DNA from: Mycosarcoma maydis
Lineage: Eukaryota; Basidiomycota; Ustilaginomycetes; Ustilaginales
Direction of reading: 5' to 3'
Length of the DNA stretch: 64,000 nt
Assembly (NCBI RefSeq): GCF_000328475.2
Contig: NC_026480.1
Location: forward strand, 1,240,001-1,304,000
The notes below the pieces were generated by a model. It did not search any database, was not told the origin of the DNA, and was given only the letters and a program-made list of their open reading frames with translations. Positions 1 to 10,302 of the stretch are shown piece by piece; the first letter of the stretch is position 1; each line of letters begins with the position of its first letter. The position numbers and the translations under genes were made by a program.

Positions 1-1430
1 TTATGTAAATGTTTATATATAACTTATATATTATTCTTATTCAGTATTTTGGGATAACTACTCGTGACTAACTATTCGTGATTGAATGCGGAGCAGTCGT
101 CATCTGCCGCCTTTGCGGAAGTCACGACTGTTGACTAACGAGTCGTTGTCTGTCACGTAACATTAACTCACCTTTTCGAAGGTGGACATTTTTCTCATCC
201 TCACATCGGATGCGACTTGGGACTGCCTCCCGATGCATTTGCTTCTGTGTACAACACACGCCCATCCCATCCGCACTCTAAGACGGCTTCGGTTGAGAGC
301 TTACGGTTTCACCAACCCTAGTCAAGCTGCCGTCTTCATCCAACCATGAGCGTAGAGCCCTTGGTCCTCGTTGCTGCGAGCTAACACCGAAAAGAATACT
401 CGTGATTGCCGCACTGAGCAGCTGTTCCTTCGTGGTTGCCAAGTTGTCTTTGTTTGTTGCATCATGTTCACTTTAATGCTCTACTCCTTTCAGCTTCCAT
501 CGTGCTAAATAGTTAGTCGGTCTTCGGGAGGATGAAGAAACTCAGACAAGGTCAATTCTGGGGTTTGTGTCCGATTGATTGTCTCTTGGACCACAGCAGC
601 TTTTGATATTGTGATGGGATAGCAGCCGCCCAGTCTTGACAGTCAGCCTTCACTCGTGATCACGATTGGACGGCCTCACTGAATGCTGCCACAATGGCTC
701 CCCCGATCTGGACGATTGGTGGAAGAGTCGATGAGTGCTATGCTTGGGTCCACAGGATTTTGGTGAAAAAGTTTTCTTCTCTGCAAATCTGTTTGCCTAT
801 CTTCCGATCTACTCACGACTCGTGACTCAGATACGAATCGTTCCATTTGTGATTTTTGTGATTCTTGCCATTAAATTGATAAGTCACAGAGTTGTGAATT
901 GTGCCGAGCGCAAAGTTATCTGTGGAGGGCCAAGTCACGAGTGGTGAGTGCGTCAGGGGAAAAAAAACTTTGATTGGCTGCGGCTTGCTCGTAACTGTAG
1001 CCACATACTGGACCGAGCGTCAGAGGCTTCTTATCATGCGGTCTCTCGATTGGCTCATGTCGTGTTATCGTTCTCGCGACAGCGGAAAGACTCACGACTG
1101 GCCCCAAATTCTTTTTTCTACAGTTCAAGGTATTTTGGAATTCATGATTCTGCAGTCCGCATCGTCCACAACCGTATAGGACGAATCTGGTCTGTGGACC
1201 GCCTGTTCGGGAAAGACGGTCGATCGTTATTGTACCGGTCGCGAGTTCGTTGTTAGTCCTCTGGCAGTGCACGCTTCATTCTCAGTCAAGTCAAAGAGTT
1301 TTCGCAAACTCGGCCTCATAGTAGAAGCTGGTCAAGTTGCAAACGTAGACTTTGGCTCAAAAGTTTCGAGCAACCTTGGTCCCGATTACGACCATCTCCA
1401 TCCACCAACATTGTCATACCCTCTTTCAGT
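1..1430. other. gene-free left edge
   Basis: No convincing reading frame is present on either strand; the ORFs here are short, start at non-ATG codons or lack any protein-like character. The first 60 bases are AT-rich. Scattered copies of the TCACGA-type motif occur near 66-85, 651-670, 811-835, 937 and 1090. The last few hundred bases presumably carry the promoter and leader of the transporter gene that follows. Confidence 0.6.
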
Positions 1431-3230
1431 ATGGCCCCCACGCAATCTGAGCGTACCCCGCTGCTCGCGGGACAGCAGCCGCGAACCTCGTCAACCTCGC
1501 GAGCTCGTCCAAGCTTCGGCGCCAGCATTGGTCGTCCTGACCTCACTGCTGAAGAGGAAGATGCTATCGCACAAGAGTCGGCGTTCAGCGCCATCCAGGG
1601 CGCCGCCCATGGTGTTGACCCCAATTCGTCTGCCTTTGTTCCCTTGGACCAGAGCCACTTCTCCATCGCTGGCGTTCCGCCTGCCGTCGAGGAAGAGCCC
1701 GAAGAGCCTCCTCTGCGCGCTGATATCTGGGTCATCATGGGCGCCATGTGGATCGGATCTTTTTTGGCTGCGCTTGACGGTACCATTGTCGCTACCATCC
1801 TCTCGGCTGTCGGCTCCGAGTTCCGCGTGAGCAAGGAGGTAGGATGGTTGGGTACCAGCTATCTGCTTACCCAAACTGCTTTCCAGCCTCTGTACGGTCG
1901 TGCGTCTGACATTTTCGGTCGTAAGCCGGCTACTCTCTTTGCTTCGGCCATCTTCCTCCTCGGCTCGCTTCTCTGCGGTCTCAGCCAGACTTTCTGGCAG
2001 CTCTGCGCCGCACGTGCCCTCGCCGGCATCGGTGGTGGTGGACTGACTACCATGTCCACCCTGGTCACCAGCGACCTTGTCAGCCTTAAATCGCGAGGCA
2101 CGTGGCAGGGCCTGGGTAACCTTGTCTACGCCACCGGTGCTGCCCTCGGTGGTCCGCTCGGTGGTGCTCTCGCCGATGGCGGTCTCGGCTGGCGTTGGGC
2201 ATTCCTCGTCCAGGTGCCCTTGTGCGTCGTTCACTTTGCTGTCGTTTCGTGGAAGATCGACATCCCCGCAGGCCCCGGTAGCATGATTGAGAAGATCAAG
2301 CGTATCGACGCTCTCGGTTCGCTTTCGCTCGTCACCTCGGTCACTCTGATCCTCGTTGGTCTCAGCCTGGGAGGCAACGAACGCGAGTGGTCTGACAAGC
2401 TCGTCCTCGGCTCTCTGATTAGTGGTGGTGTTGCACTCGTGGTCTTTGTGCTCATCGAGAGGTTCGTCGCTCGTGAGCCCCTGATGCCCATGGCCGTCCT
2501 TTTCAACCGCACGCCTGGCTTCGTTTCCATTGCTTGCTGGTTCATCACCATGTCGCAGTTCGGCATCATCTTCAACGTGCCCAACTATTTTGAGAACGTG
2601 GAGCAGACCACCAAACAGTATGCGGGTCTTCACCTGATCCCCAACGCCATCATTGCTTCCACGTGCAGTCTGGGCAGTGGTCTCATCATGGCTCGTACGG
2701 GACGATACCGCAAGATGCTGCTGCTCGGCGGTCTCGCCGGTTTTGTTGGCCCACTCATGATGTGCTTCTGGTTCCGCGGAACCTCGGAGGCGTTCTACTG
2801 GCTCAGTATGCCCTGGGGTGGTGCCGCGTACGGCTCTACCCTAACCATCACCTTGGTTGCACTGATTGCTTCGGTCGACCCCAAGGATATGGCCGCTGCT
2901 ACGGGCGTAACTTACCTCTTCCGTGCCACCGGTTCGGTTTTGGGTATCTCGCTCTCGAGCGCCATCCTGCAGAACAGCTTGCAGAAGAACCTGGAAAAGA
3001 CCGACATCCCTCACAAGATCATCCAGCTCATCCGCCAGGACGTCAGCACCATCAAGACACTCAGCAAGCCGTTGCGCGTCGCTGCCATTGGCGCCTACGA
3101 GCAGTCGATGCACACCGTCTTTATCGCCATTGCTGCTGCCGGCCTGTTCGCTTTCCTCGCTCTGTTCTTCATCGAGGAGCGTGATCTTCCTGGCAAGAAG
3201 CCGGCTGTTGCTGCTCCTGCGCGTCGCTAA
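1431..3230 (+). CDS. MFS transporter, DHA2 (14-TM) type
   Basis: This 599-residue protein is a major facilitator superfamily transporter. After a hydrophilic N-terminus of about 100 residues there are about 14 hydrophobic segments. The first helix carries LDGTIVATIL and the loop after helix 2 carries GRASDIFGRKP, which is the family's motif A. A glycine-rich GxGGGG stretch lies in helix 4, and FLVQVPLCVVHF matches the drug:H+ antiporter-2 pattern. The N-terminal ERTPLL segment resembles a dileucine sorting signal, as in the vacuolar basic amino-acid (Vba) transporters. Export of drugs or vacuolar uptake of basic amino acids are both possible; the substrate cannot be read from sequence. The ATG at 1431 is the first in frame and the ORF has no sign of introns. 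Confidence 0.9.
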   Translation: MAPTQSERTPLLAGQQPRTSSTSRARPSFGASIGRPDLTAEEEDAIAQESAFSAIQGAAHGVDPNSSAFVPLDQSHFSIAGVPPAVEEEPEEPPLRADIWVIMGAMWIGSFLAALDGTIVATILSAVGSEFRVSKEVGWLGTSYLLTQTAFQPLYGRASDIFGRKPATLFASAIFLLGSLLCGLSQTFWQLCAARALAGIGGGGLTTMSTLVTSDLVSLKSRGTWQGLGNLVYATGAALGGPLGGALADGGLGWRWAFLVQVPLCVVHFAVVSWKIDIPAGPGSMIEKIKRIDALGSLSLVTSVTLILVGLSLGGNEREWSDKLVLGSLISGGVALVVFVLIERFVAREPLMPMAVLFNRTPGFVSIACWFITMSQFGIIFNVPNYFENVEQTTKQYAGLHLIPNAIIASTCSLGSGLIMARTGRYRKMLLLGGLAGFVGPLMMCFWFRGTSEAFYWLSMPWGGAAYGSTLTITLVALIASVDPKDMAAATGVTYLFRATGSVLGISLSSAILQNSLQKNLEKTDIPHKIIQLIRQDVSTIKTLSKPLRVAAIGAYEQSMHTVFIAIAAAGLFAFLALFFIEERDLPGKKPAVAAPARR

Positions 3231-3493
3231 GCCGCGTTTTGCTCTCACGAGAGCGTATCGGGAGACATCGTTCTCGCTCAACCACTACCTCCATTTCCAA
3301 CTCACTTGCTGGCGTTTGTCTGCTGTGTAAATCCCTATCATCCACATTGAACCAAGCAATTCATCTTGTCTACTCCAAGCACGCTCGTTTTCGTACCACT
3401 GTTCGCAAAATGTTCTGGAGGGTAGGCACAACGAGGACAGGACATTGAAATGGTCGACAGATAATGAGAGTTTGTGATCAGAAGCTGGGAGGC

Positions 3494-4192
3494 TCAGGCA
3501 AGCTGTTTTTCGAGGAATTCCTTCCACGCCGCCTGGTCAAAGGAAGACGAGATGCTAGCTTCTACGAGACCGTTCCAGAGACAAGTTGGTGTGACATGGA
3601 TTCCGTTCTGACGACCGAGCTTGACGCAGTATTTGAGTTCGGGGACTACGGCACTTCCGCCATTGCCTTCCTTTTCGACGCGAATGAGGTTTTTCACAGA
3701 CTGGCCTAGAGGGGTGTTTTGCAAGTCTCGATGGATCGCGGGCTGCTTACGCTTCTTGGGAGCTTCGCCGACGGTTTCGATCGCCAATGTGGCCAATTCG
3801 CCCCGGATTCCGTCTGGCGACTTTCCTCTAGCAGGGCCGTCAAAGAAGCGCTCCTGCTCCTTCATGAGTTCCAATGAATAGAGCCAGAATGCATTGCGTT
3901 CGGGCACAGCAGTCACAGCAGGATCCGTGAGCGCAATCTTGGCTACAGCAAGCGCCGATTCGTGCAGCAGGGTTGAGCTCGAGTGCCACGGCTGAGGATA
4001 GGGCCGAATGACGATTCGGACCTTGTCCTTGTACTGAGCAGAGTCGCCGATGACGAGTGGCAACAAGTACTCATTGACACCCTTGAGCTGCTTGGCCGAA
4101 AAGGGGCACAGATAGTCGAGGAAGAGCTCAAGCGTGTTGGGCGCGGTGAGCGAGCCAATCGAAAGAGCTTGCAGCGATGGAGGAAGCGCCAT
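3494..4192 (-). CDS. DsbA-like thioredoxin-fold protein
   Basis: A 232-residue protein begins at the ATG at 4192, in a good context; the frame extends upstream to 4270 only through a TTG codon. Near residue 25 the segment LFLDYLCPFSAKQ has the beta-strand plus C-P-x-S active-site arrangement of DsbA/GST-kappa-like thioredoxin folds. Only one cysteine is present, so this is not a CxxC disulfide oxidase. Near the C-terminus GIHVTPTCLWNG supplies the cis-proline loop of the fold. It is probably a cytosolic redox or glutathione-related protein of unknown substrate. It is convergent with the transporter at 1431 and divergent from the Pmp3-type gene at 4873. Confidence 0.8.
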   Translation of the reverse strand: MALPPSLQALSIGSLTAPNTLELFLDYLCPFSAKQLKGVNEYLLPLVIGDSAQYKDKVRIVIRPYPQPWHSSSTLLHESALAVAKIALTDPAVTAVPERNAFWLYSLELMKEQERFFDGPARGKSPDGIRGELATLAIETVGEAPKKRKQPAIHRDLQNTPLGQSVKNLIRVEKEGNGGSAVVPELKYCVKLGRQNGIHVTPTCLWNGLVEASISSSFDQAAWKEFLEKQLA

Positions 4193-4872
4193 GGTTGGTA
4201 GTGCAACAGTGAAAGCGAGACGTTGGGTATTCGGTGCAATGAGCCTGTTGGTTGTGTGGGTGCAATGCAAAGCGGAAGACCAGTCATGAGTCTCTTAAAT
4301 GAGAGCTTCGGCCCACCATGACACCTTGCCAGCTTTTTGAGATCTCTTCCTCCACACCTCACACAATGAACTACGGCGTTATCATGGCTCGGCATTGACG
4401 TGATTGGCCTGTTCGCTTGGGCCATCGAAGCTTTTTGTATGTGTGTGTGGTTTTTTTATACATTTTTCATTGGAGCACTATGTCAGATCGTTGCCGTAAA
4501 TCAAAATACAAAAGCACAAGACGCAACGTGCAAAAAGGTCGGACTGCTCCGAGACCCTTTTCGTGTTTGTTGCAAAGAGTCACGAGTTGCGGCTTCAAGA
4601 ACACATGGTAACGACGACACAGCTCTCGTGCCGCATCTTTATTTGACTGCTTGCGCGCCTAACGGACCCCGCGCCGAATGCCGGCTTCCGCATCAGTCGT
4701 GAGTGTTGGATTTCTTTGTGACCGTGGTTGGGGCCTGACTGTGTGCACCATCCACCGCCTTCGTAATTCAACACGATCGCAAAGTCACAGCTCACTGCTG
4801 ACTGCTGCATCTCGAGCTACAATCTGCAAGAATACGGAGTACCGAACCGAGCCGCTGGTGTACATCACAAAC
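4193..4872. promoter_or_regulatory. divergent intergenic promoter region
   Basis: 680 bases separate the start codons of the thioredoxin-fold gene (leftward) and the Pmp3-type gene (rightward). It must hold both promoters. A T-rich GT run lies near 4440-4475 and a GAGTCACGAGT motif near 4577. The frame of the right gene is open back to 4678, but only through non-ATG codons. No other gene is evident. Confidence 0.4.
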
Positions 4873-5799
4873 ATGGCACGCTCCAAAACCAAGGGCCCCC
4901 TGAAGCGGCATCATGCGTTTCACGGTATCGTCATGGTCTGCGGTTGGTTGCTACCGCCTCTGGCCGTGCTTATCCGCTTCGGTGTAGGTCTCGACCTTTT
5001 CATCAACATCATCTGCACCATTGCTGGCTATATTCCGGGCCATGTCCACAACTTTTGGATCCAAAACATTCGAAACAACAAAAACTCGCGACACTCGCCT
5101 TCGTGGGCGATCCGCTATGGTCTCGTCAAGGACTACCGTGTCAAGCGCACCGCTAACGGCTGGTCTGATCGATACGGAGACTCGGCAACCGAGTGGCAGA
5201 ACCAGGAGGTGATTGTCGATCCCATCACGGGTGAGACGCGTCGGGATCCTGATTCTGCTCGCAAGACTGGCAACATCCGTTCTGGAAGCCGCTTCCTTTC
5301 CCCTTGGGCCGACAATGTCGATGACAGCCCGCGTGCAGAGCGTGAGGACCCATACGCCGATGAGAGGCGACAGAATTCTGGTCGCTCGGCTAACATACAG
5401 CGTGATCCCATAACGGGTGCTATCATTGACGACGGCGGTCATGGTGGATCGGGTTCGCTTTCTCGCTCCAGTTCGAGGAGGAGTCTTGGCAGTCGTTATG
5501 CTGAACGATATGGCATCGGTGCTGGCACCGAAGCGTCGTCCAGAAGCTCGCTGAGCTATGTCAACGACTCACGCGACCAGAATAGCGGCTCCAAGTGGGG
5601 ACAATCCAACTCGTCCAAGTCCAAGAAAAAGGACCGCTGGGCAAGGGAAGCTGAAGCACTTGGAAATCCTTCACAGCAATCGTACAGCGCCGACAGCTAC
5701 GGCTACGAAGATAGCTCGCGCAACTATGGAGCGAGCGACAGAGGCGGAAACCGTTCCAGTCGCATCCGAGACCCCCTAACTGATCGTCACGACTTCTAA
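4873..5799 (+). CDS. Pmp3/UPF0057 membrane protein with long serine-rich tail
   Basis: The ATG at 4873 opens a 308-residue protein. Residues about 12-60 contain the two-helix Pmp3/RCI2 proteolipid: WLLPPLAVLIRFGVG followed by a second hydrophobic helix ending in GYIPGHVHNF. Yeast Pmp3 is only about 55 residues and regulates plasma-membrane potential and cation tolerance. Here about 245 extra residues follow. They are hydrophilic and rich in Ser, Arg, Asp and Tyr. The tail repeats a DPITG-type motif: VDPITGETRRD near residue 115, RDPITGAIID near 178 and RDPLTDRHD at the very C-terminus. The tail is probably cytosolic; its function is unknown. The upstream in-frame region has no earlier ATG that would add recognisable sequence. 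Confidence 0.85.
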   Translation: MARSKTKGPLKRHHAFHGIVMVCGWLLPPLAVLIRFGVGLDLFINIICTIAGYIPGHVHNFWIQNIRNNKNSRHSPSWAIRYGLVKDYRVKRTANGWSDRYGDSATEWQNQEVIVDPITGETRRDPDSARKTGNIRSGSRFLSPWADNVDDSPRAEREDPYADERRQNSGRSANIQRDPITGAIIDDGGHGGSGSLSRSSSRRSLGSRYAERYGIGAGTEASSRSSLSYVNDSRDQNSGSKWGQSNSSKSKKKDRWAREAEALGNPSQQSYSADSYGYEDSSRNYGASDRGGNRSSRIRDPLTDRHDF

Positions 5800-5942
5800 C
5801 AGAGTCTCGACTGTTTCCTCTCAATCACACCACGCATCATGTTCATATTTTGGGCGCTTTTCATGGTTCTTGTTGTTGGGCTGCGCCGACTTAACATTGC
5901 TATGGGTTTCTGTGTTCCACGGGACCTACCTTAACACATTCA

Positions 5943-5969
5943 CAATTCGTGATTCGTGATTCGTGATTC
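5943..5969. repeat. AATCACG heptamer array
   Basis: Three tandem copies of the 7-base unit ATTCGTG (complement AATCACG's family core) are directly readable. This is one of many intergenic copies in the window. Confidence 0.8.
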
Positions 5970-6283
5970 CTTGAAATTCTCTGGTCGTCGCGAGCTTTCC
6001 GCCTGTGCAACACGTCATGGCACGGCGGCTATACACCGCACTGAGTGAGAGCCGAGAGTGACCGGTGATTAAAAAGAAATCGTCAAGCACGGATGATGCC
6101 ATAGGATCGACGAAAGTTCCGTGTGTCCATGCGGTACACGCGATTCAGTGACGAGCATTCGTGATTGTTGGGGCATGCGGATTTACGAGTGAGTGCGTTA
6201 CCTCGGTAGGGTCGAGAGCTCTAGGAAGTTTTGCCGCATTAGTTTTGCACGGGCCAAATGGGTAGGAGGCGGAGATGTGTCAT

Positions 6284-6294
6284 GGATATATAAA
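6284..6294 (+). promoter_or_regulatory. TATA box of the MDR oxidoreductase gene
   Basis: The sequence GATATATAAAG lies 71-81 bases upstream of the chosen ATG at 6365. This spacing is within the range expected for fungal TATA promoters with a short leader, and it favours 6365 over more upstream non-ATG starts. Confidence 0.5.
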
Positions 6295-6364
6295 GTGGCA
6301 ATCAGAAGCGCGCTCGCCACGGTAGGTCTGTTTGCCACTAGCACCCACGCAGTGTATTTGGATC

Positions 6365-7429
6365 ATGAGCGGTACACACAAGTTCTACACGCTCCCGGAG
6401 CCTTCTGCTCGCAACGGATTCTCGTCGCTGAAGCTCAAGGAGGGACCCATCCCGAAGCCTGAGGCGAACGAAGTTCTGATCAAGGTGCACGCGGTTTCGC
6501 TCAACTATCGCGATCTGATCATCGCCAAGAATGGGTATCCTCTGCACCTCAAGCAAGGCGAGCTGATTCCAGCTTCGGACGGAGCTGGTGAGGTGGTTTC
6601 GGTGGGCGAAAAGGTGACCCAGTGGAAACAAGGTGATCGTGTGGCTGGTATCTTTACACAGGCACACCAGCATGGTTCGACACCGGACAAGGAAGAGGTC
6701 AAGACGGCTCTCGGCGGTAGCATTGATGGTATGCTTGCTCAGTACGTCGCTTTGTCCGAGACCGGAATCGTGCGCATTCCTTCGCACCTTTCTTACGAGG
6801 AAGCTGCCACGCTGCCGTGCGCTGCTCTGACCGCCTACAATGCTCTGTATGGGATTCCCACACAGCAGCTGCGCGCTGGCGATACTGTGGTCGCTCAAGG
6901 CACCGGTGGTGTTAGCATCTTTGCGCTCCAGCTCGCGGTAGCTGCGGGCGCCAAGGTAGTCATCACCTCGTCATCGGACGACAAGCTCCAGAAAGCGATT
7001 TCTCTCATCCCGCAAGCCCAGCGTCACCTCGTCACCACGGTCAACTACAAGACGAATCCAGACTGGGACAAGGTCGCCCTCGACGTAACCAACGGAGTCG
7101 GCGTCGACCACATCGTCGAAGTGGGCGGACCAGGCACCCTTGAAAAGGCATTCAATTCAATCAAGCGCGGCGGCGTGATTTCTACGATCGGCTTCGTCGC
7201 CCAAGGCGACGCTCCCAATGTCGCCTACCTCGCGCTCACCACCGGCGCCCACTTCAAAGGCATCCTCGTAGGCTCGCGAGACCAGTTCGAACACATGAAT
7301 CGCATTTTCCAAACTCACAACATCAAACCCCTCGTCGACAAAGTCTTCCCCTTCGAAAACGCCCAAGACGCCTACGAATACCAGTGGAGCCAGGCGCACG
7401 TCGGCAAAGTCGTTATCAGCGTCTCGTAA
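6365..7429 (+). CDS. zinc-independent MDR oxidoreductase (quinone reductase-like)
   Basis: The 354-residue protein has the medium-chain dehydrogenase/reductase layout. A GroES-like domain includes VSLNYRDLIIAKNGYPL and ASDGAGEVVSVG. The nucleotide-binding Rossmann domain begins with the glycine-rich GTGGVSIFALQLAVAAGA and a VVITSSSDDKL strand, typical of NADP(H)-dependent members. The cysteine and histidine ligands of the catalytic and structural zinc ions of classical alcohol dehydrogenases are absent, which places it with the quinone/enoyl reductase-like branch. The substrate is unknown. The frame extends 11 codons upstream only through a non-ATG codon, and the ATG at 6365 gives the usual N-terminus. 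It is convergent with the carboxypeptidase at 7671. Confidence 0.88.
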   Translation: MSGTHKFYTLPEPSARNGFSSLKLKEGPIPKPEANEVLIKVHAVSLNYRDLIIAKNGYPLHLKQGELIPASDGAGEVVSVGEKVTQWKQGDRVAGIFTQAHQHGSTPDKEEVKTALGGSIDGMLAQYVALSETGIVRIPSHLSYEEAATLPCAALTAYNALYGIPTQQLRAGDTVVAQGTGGVSIFALQLAVAAGAKVVITSSSDDKLQKAISLIPQAQRHLVTTVNYKTNPDWDKVALDVTNGVGVDHIVEVGGPGTLEKAFNSIKRGGVISTIGFVAQGDAPNVAYLALTTGAHFKGILVGSRDQFEHMNRIFQTHNIKPLVDKVFPFENAQDAYEYQWSQAHVGKVVISVS

Positions 7430-7670
7430 TCGTACGCCAGACTCAGTTCTGTTTCCCATGCAAAGCAATTCACAGCAGCGTCTCACACCTCTGCAACATC
7501 TCCAACACCTTCTGCGTCCATGAACCTGGCTGACTTTGGATTCATAGCAGAGCCTCTTCACATTCACGCGACCAGTGTGTCCTGTTTAGATCCGGCTTAC
7601 TGTGAGAGTATGAACAGATGTTGCAGTGAACCTACTGAATGAGTTAACTTCCCAACACCAACGAGACCCC

Positions 7671-9440
7671 TTAGGCAAGCGGCTTGTTTGCGAGCCAGCG
7701 GTTGATCATATCCGACGCAACCTCGGGTTGATCGTAAGGGACCATGTGACCAGCGGCGTACACCTGTGCAAACGCCACGTTACCGGCACCCTTACCACCC
7801 TTGCGAACCAAGCCAGCCTTCTTGCCGTTGACGGTCCATTCCTTGGCAGTGCCGTTGTTAAAGTCGTCGAGGTAGCTCGTCTCGAGGCTCTGCATCCACT
7901 CGAGGTTACCCATGTAGTTACACATGAAGTCGGCCTCACCAGCGTAGATGAGTACTCGGATGTCGTCCTCGATGAGCTCGGGAAGGAGAGCGGCCGAATC
8001 GTGCATCGAGTCACCCTGTAGCAAAAAGGCTTGGTTGATGTTCATGTTGCACGATTGGAAGTTGACCGACTCGGGAACACCGAGGTTCTTCTTGATGCTA
8101 GGTGTGTTGAGCAGCGTCTCGATGTATTCCATGTCCTTGTAGCATAGAGGGCCATCCTTTTCGCGGTCACACGTCTTGCGCACGTCATACAGGTTCTTAC
8201 CGGTCTCCTGGGCGGGGCCGTAGAGACGACTCCAACAGTAGAGCGCAGCAGGCGTACAAGTGAGACGCGAGTTGTACTTCTGGCAAGAATTGATCAGCGA
8301 CTTGCAGGTGGCGGCTTGCTGCTCGAGCGTCTTGCACGTCGAGCTTCCAGGCTCGAAAAGCGCGTACTTGTTGTCAGCACCACACGCGTACTCGGGTACC
8401 GAGGGGAACTGATACTGAGGCGAGCTAAGACCGTTGCCGATCATGACAGTATCGAGGTTGATGTGTTTAGGAGCAAGCTCAGGGTTGCTGTAACGGGCAA
8501 GAGCGAGGTTCTTGTTCTTCTTGTAGATGGTGGAGGCGATGTTGGGAAGGTAGGTGCCGGCATACGATTCGCCCGAGGCGGTAAAGGGAAGCTTAGAGTA
8601 TTCGGGGAACTTGGCGAAGAAGAGCTGCAGGAAGGCATATACATCCTCGGCTGCCGCAGGCGAGTTGTTCACCTGGTCGTTATCCGAGTAAGAGTAGCCG
8701 ACATCGACGGGCTGATCGAGGAACAGCAGGTTGGCCTTGTTGTTCCACGAGTGAGGGTTGTTCTTGACCGCGCGACCTTGGTCGGTGACACGGCAAGGGC
8801 CGAGCTCAAACAGAAGACCGGTGGACGAGGAGCAGCCGGGTCCACCGTTGAGCCAGAGAACGACGGGGTCGTCTTTGGGGCTGCTACGCGACTCGAAGAA
8901 GATGAACCAGAGATGCTTGGAGTCCGAGATATCAAGGTAGCCGCTGTGCTGAACAACGTCCTTGTCACAGAAAGCCTCGGACTGAGTGTTGAGACGAAGC
9001 GAGTACTCGGGGAAAGAAGGGTGGGTAAGGCGCTCGAACTCGAGACCGTCGACAAAAACCTTGCCGGTGTGGATCCAGTCTTTGACGGTGTGCTTGGTGC
9101 CGACGACAGCATCCTCGATCTTGTGCTCGATACGCTCGATCTCATTCTCAGCCCAGGTAAGGACATCCTCGGCCTGCTTCATGGACTCGGAAAAGACGTC
9201 ATGAACACTCTGCTTGACCGGAGTTGCGGCAGCAACAACGCCCTCGAGCTTTAAAGCAGAAAAGTCAGGTCGACCAAGCGAGGGAATGACGTTCGAGACA
9301 TCATTGTCTTCGTTCCAGACGAGGTTACCGGCCTGATCGTAGTGGATCTGCTCGAGAGGAGCAGGCAGCTTGGCAGCATTAGCGAGCGCAGCAGCGCACA
9401 CAAAGACGGCCGAAGCGGTCGAGAGCCAAGAGGATCGCAT
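7671..9440 (-). CDS. serine carboxypeptidase, S10 family (carboxypeptidase Y-like)
   Basis: The 589-residue protein starts at the ATG at 9440; the six extra upstream codons begin with TTG. Residues 1-22 form a signal peptide. A propeptide-like region of about 125 residues follows, rich in acidic and amphipathic segments. The mature enzyme has WLNGGPGCSS (196-205, oxyanion hole), the nucleophile in SGESYAGTYLPN (Ser near 292), the catalytic Asp in AGEADFMCNYMGN and the His in AAGHMVPYDQP. All three catalytic residues are present. The CNYMGN element and the long propeptide match vacuolar carboxypeptidase Y, which removes C-terminal residues in the vacuole. A second S10 gene lies 1.7 kb away on the same strand. 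Confidence 0.93.
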   Translation of the reverse strand: MRSSWLSTASAVFVCAAALANAAKLPAPLEQIHYDQAGNLVWNEDNDVSNVIPSLGRPDFSALKLEGVVAAATPVKQSVHDVFSESMKQAEDVLTWAENEIERIEHKIEDAVVGTKHTVKDWIHTGKVFVDGLEFERLTHPSFPEYSLRLNTQSEAFCDKDVVQHSGYLDISDSKHLWFIFFESRSSPKDDPVVLWLNGGPGCSSSTGLLFELGPCRVTDQGRAVKNNPHSWNNKANLLFLDQPVDVGYSYSDNDQVNNSPAAAEDVYAFLQLFFAKFPEYSKLPFTASGESYAGTYLPNIASTIYKKNKNLALARYSNPELAPKHINLDTVMIGNGLSSPQYQFPSVPEYACGADNKYALFEPGSSTCKTLEQQAATCKSLINSCQKYNSRLTCTPAALYCWSRLYGPAQETGKNLYDVRKTCDREKDGPLCYKDMEYIETLLNTPSIKKNLGVPESVNFQSCNMNINQAFLLQGDSMHDSAALLPELIEDDIRVLIYAGEADFMCNYMGNLEWMQSLETSYLDDFNNGTAKEWTVNGKKAGLVRKGGKGAGNVAFAQVYAAGHMVPYDQPEVASDMINRWLANKPLA

Positions 9441-10302
9441 TAGGAACGGTCGGTTCAAAGTATGTGGGCAACGTTGTTCGGTAAAAGAGGTGGTGACTGT
9501 CAGCTTGAAGACGAGGTGTCGCTGATGAGTGATGGTGGATGGAGGATAGATTGGGTCAGCAGGGGTTTGAGATCTAGCTCAGCGTCGATCTGTGCGAGTC
9601 GATGGGGCCCTGAAAGCGAAGCGAGCTGCGGTGGGTATAGAGGAATATTCACGGTTGTGATTCACAATCACGAATTGAATACGACGCAAGAGCACAAGAG
9701 CTCCCCTGCCCCAGCTCCACTCTGTGACTGGGCTGTGTCGCTTTGCGCACCCCTAACGAAATGCCTCAAGACTGTGTGAATCACAATTGTGAACGTTACA
9801 TGATAATAATTTAGTTGGATTTTACAGAACCACCAATTCCGGCACGCGGAAGTCACATAGTGCGTTCATCAGACAGCGATAAAATTAAAAAGGCCACAGC
9901 TTAACTGAGCCTTAGGCTTCGTGCTTGATCGAAATGGCTTGACACCAGTCTTTCGCAAGTTACAGTAATTCACGATTATCATTTAGGCGAGAAGGCGTCA
10001 CAGTCACGAGTAGATTCACGATTGTGATTGAGTGGAGGCTAAGCGCAATTGCAATTTCGGATCGCTGCGATCCGTGCTCGGCCGCCTGCTTTTCAGGCAA
10101 CGTCACCTGTCAAATTGCGTTGGAGCCACCACTCAGACCGACTGCGGTTGCACTGCGGTTCTACCATGAGTTGCAACGTTGCTTTAGTTAGGGAATATAA
10201 GAAGACCAAAGGCAGTGCCGTCAGATTCACACTCACGGCTCTGTGACTGCTGAGCTGGTTTCGAGTTTGAATCACACCTCATCGCATTTGCCAACTACAC
10301 CA
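9441..10302. other. intergenic region between carboxypeptidase and secreted-protein genes
   Basis: 862 bases hold divergent promoters. TCACGA/ATCACGAAT motifs occur near 9659-9680, 9776-9795, 9968-9980 and 10003-10033. ORFs here begin at non-ATG codons or show no protein-like features. An ATATAAG element near 10195 could be the TATA box of the gene at 10303. Confidence 0.45.

Larger units (their letters stand above)
5800..6364. other. intergenic region with heptamer array and TATA box
   Basis: The 565-base gap between two rightward genes contains a tandem ATTCGTG heptamer array at 5943-5969 and another copy near 6157. A TATA-like sequence, GATATATAAAG, spans 6284-6294, about 70-80 bases before the start codon of the oxidoreductase gene at 6365. 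Confidence 0.5.

Noticed and set aside
1491..2633. 380-codon frame antisense to the MFS transporter
   Set aside because: It is composed of charged, low-complexity sequence typical of the complement of GC-rich coding DNA. The sense strand has a clear transporter.
8316..9254. 312-codon frame antisense to the carboxypeptidase
   Set aside because: Repetitive Val/Leu/Gly/Glu composition arises from the codon use of the sense strand.
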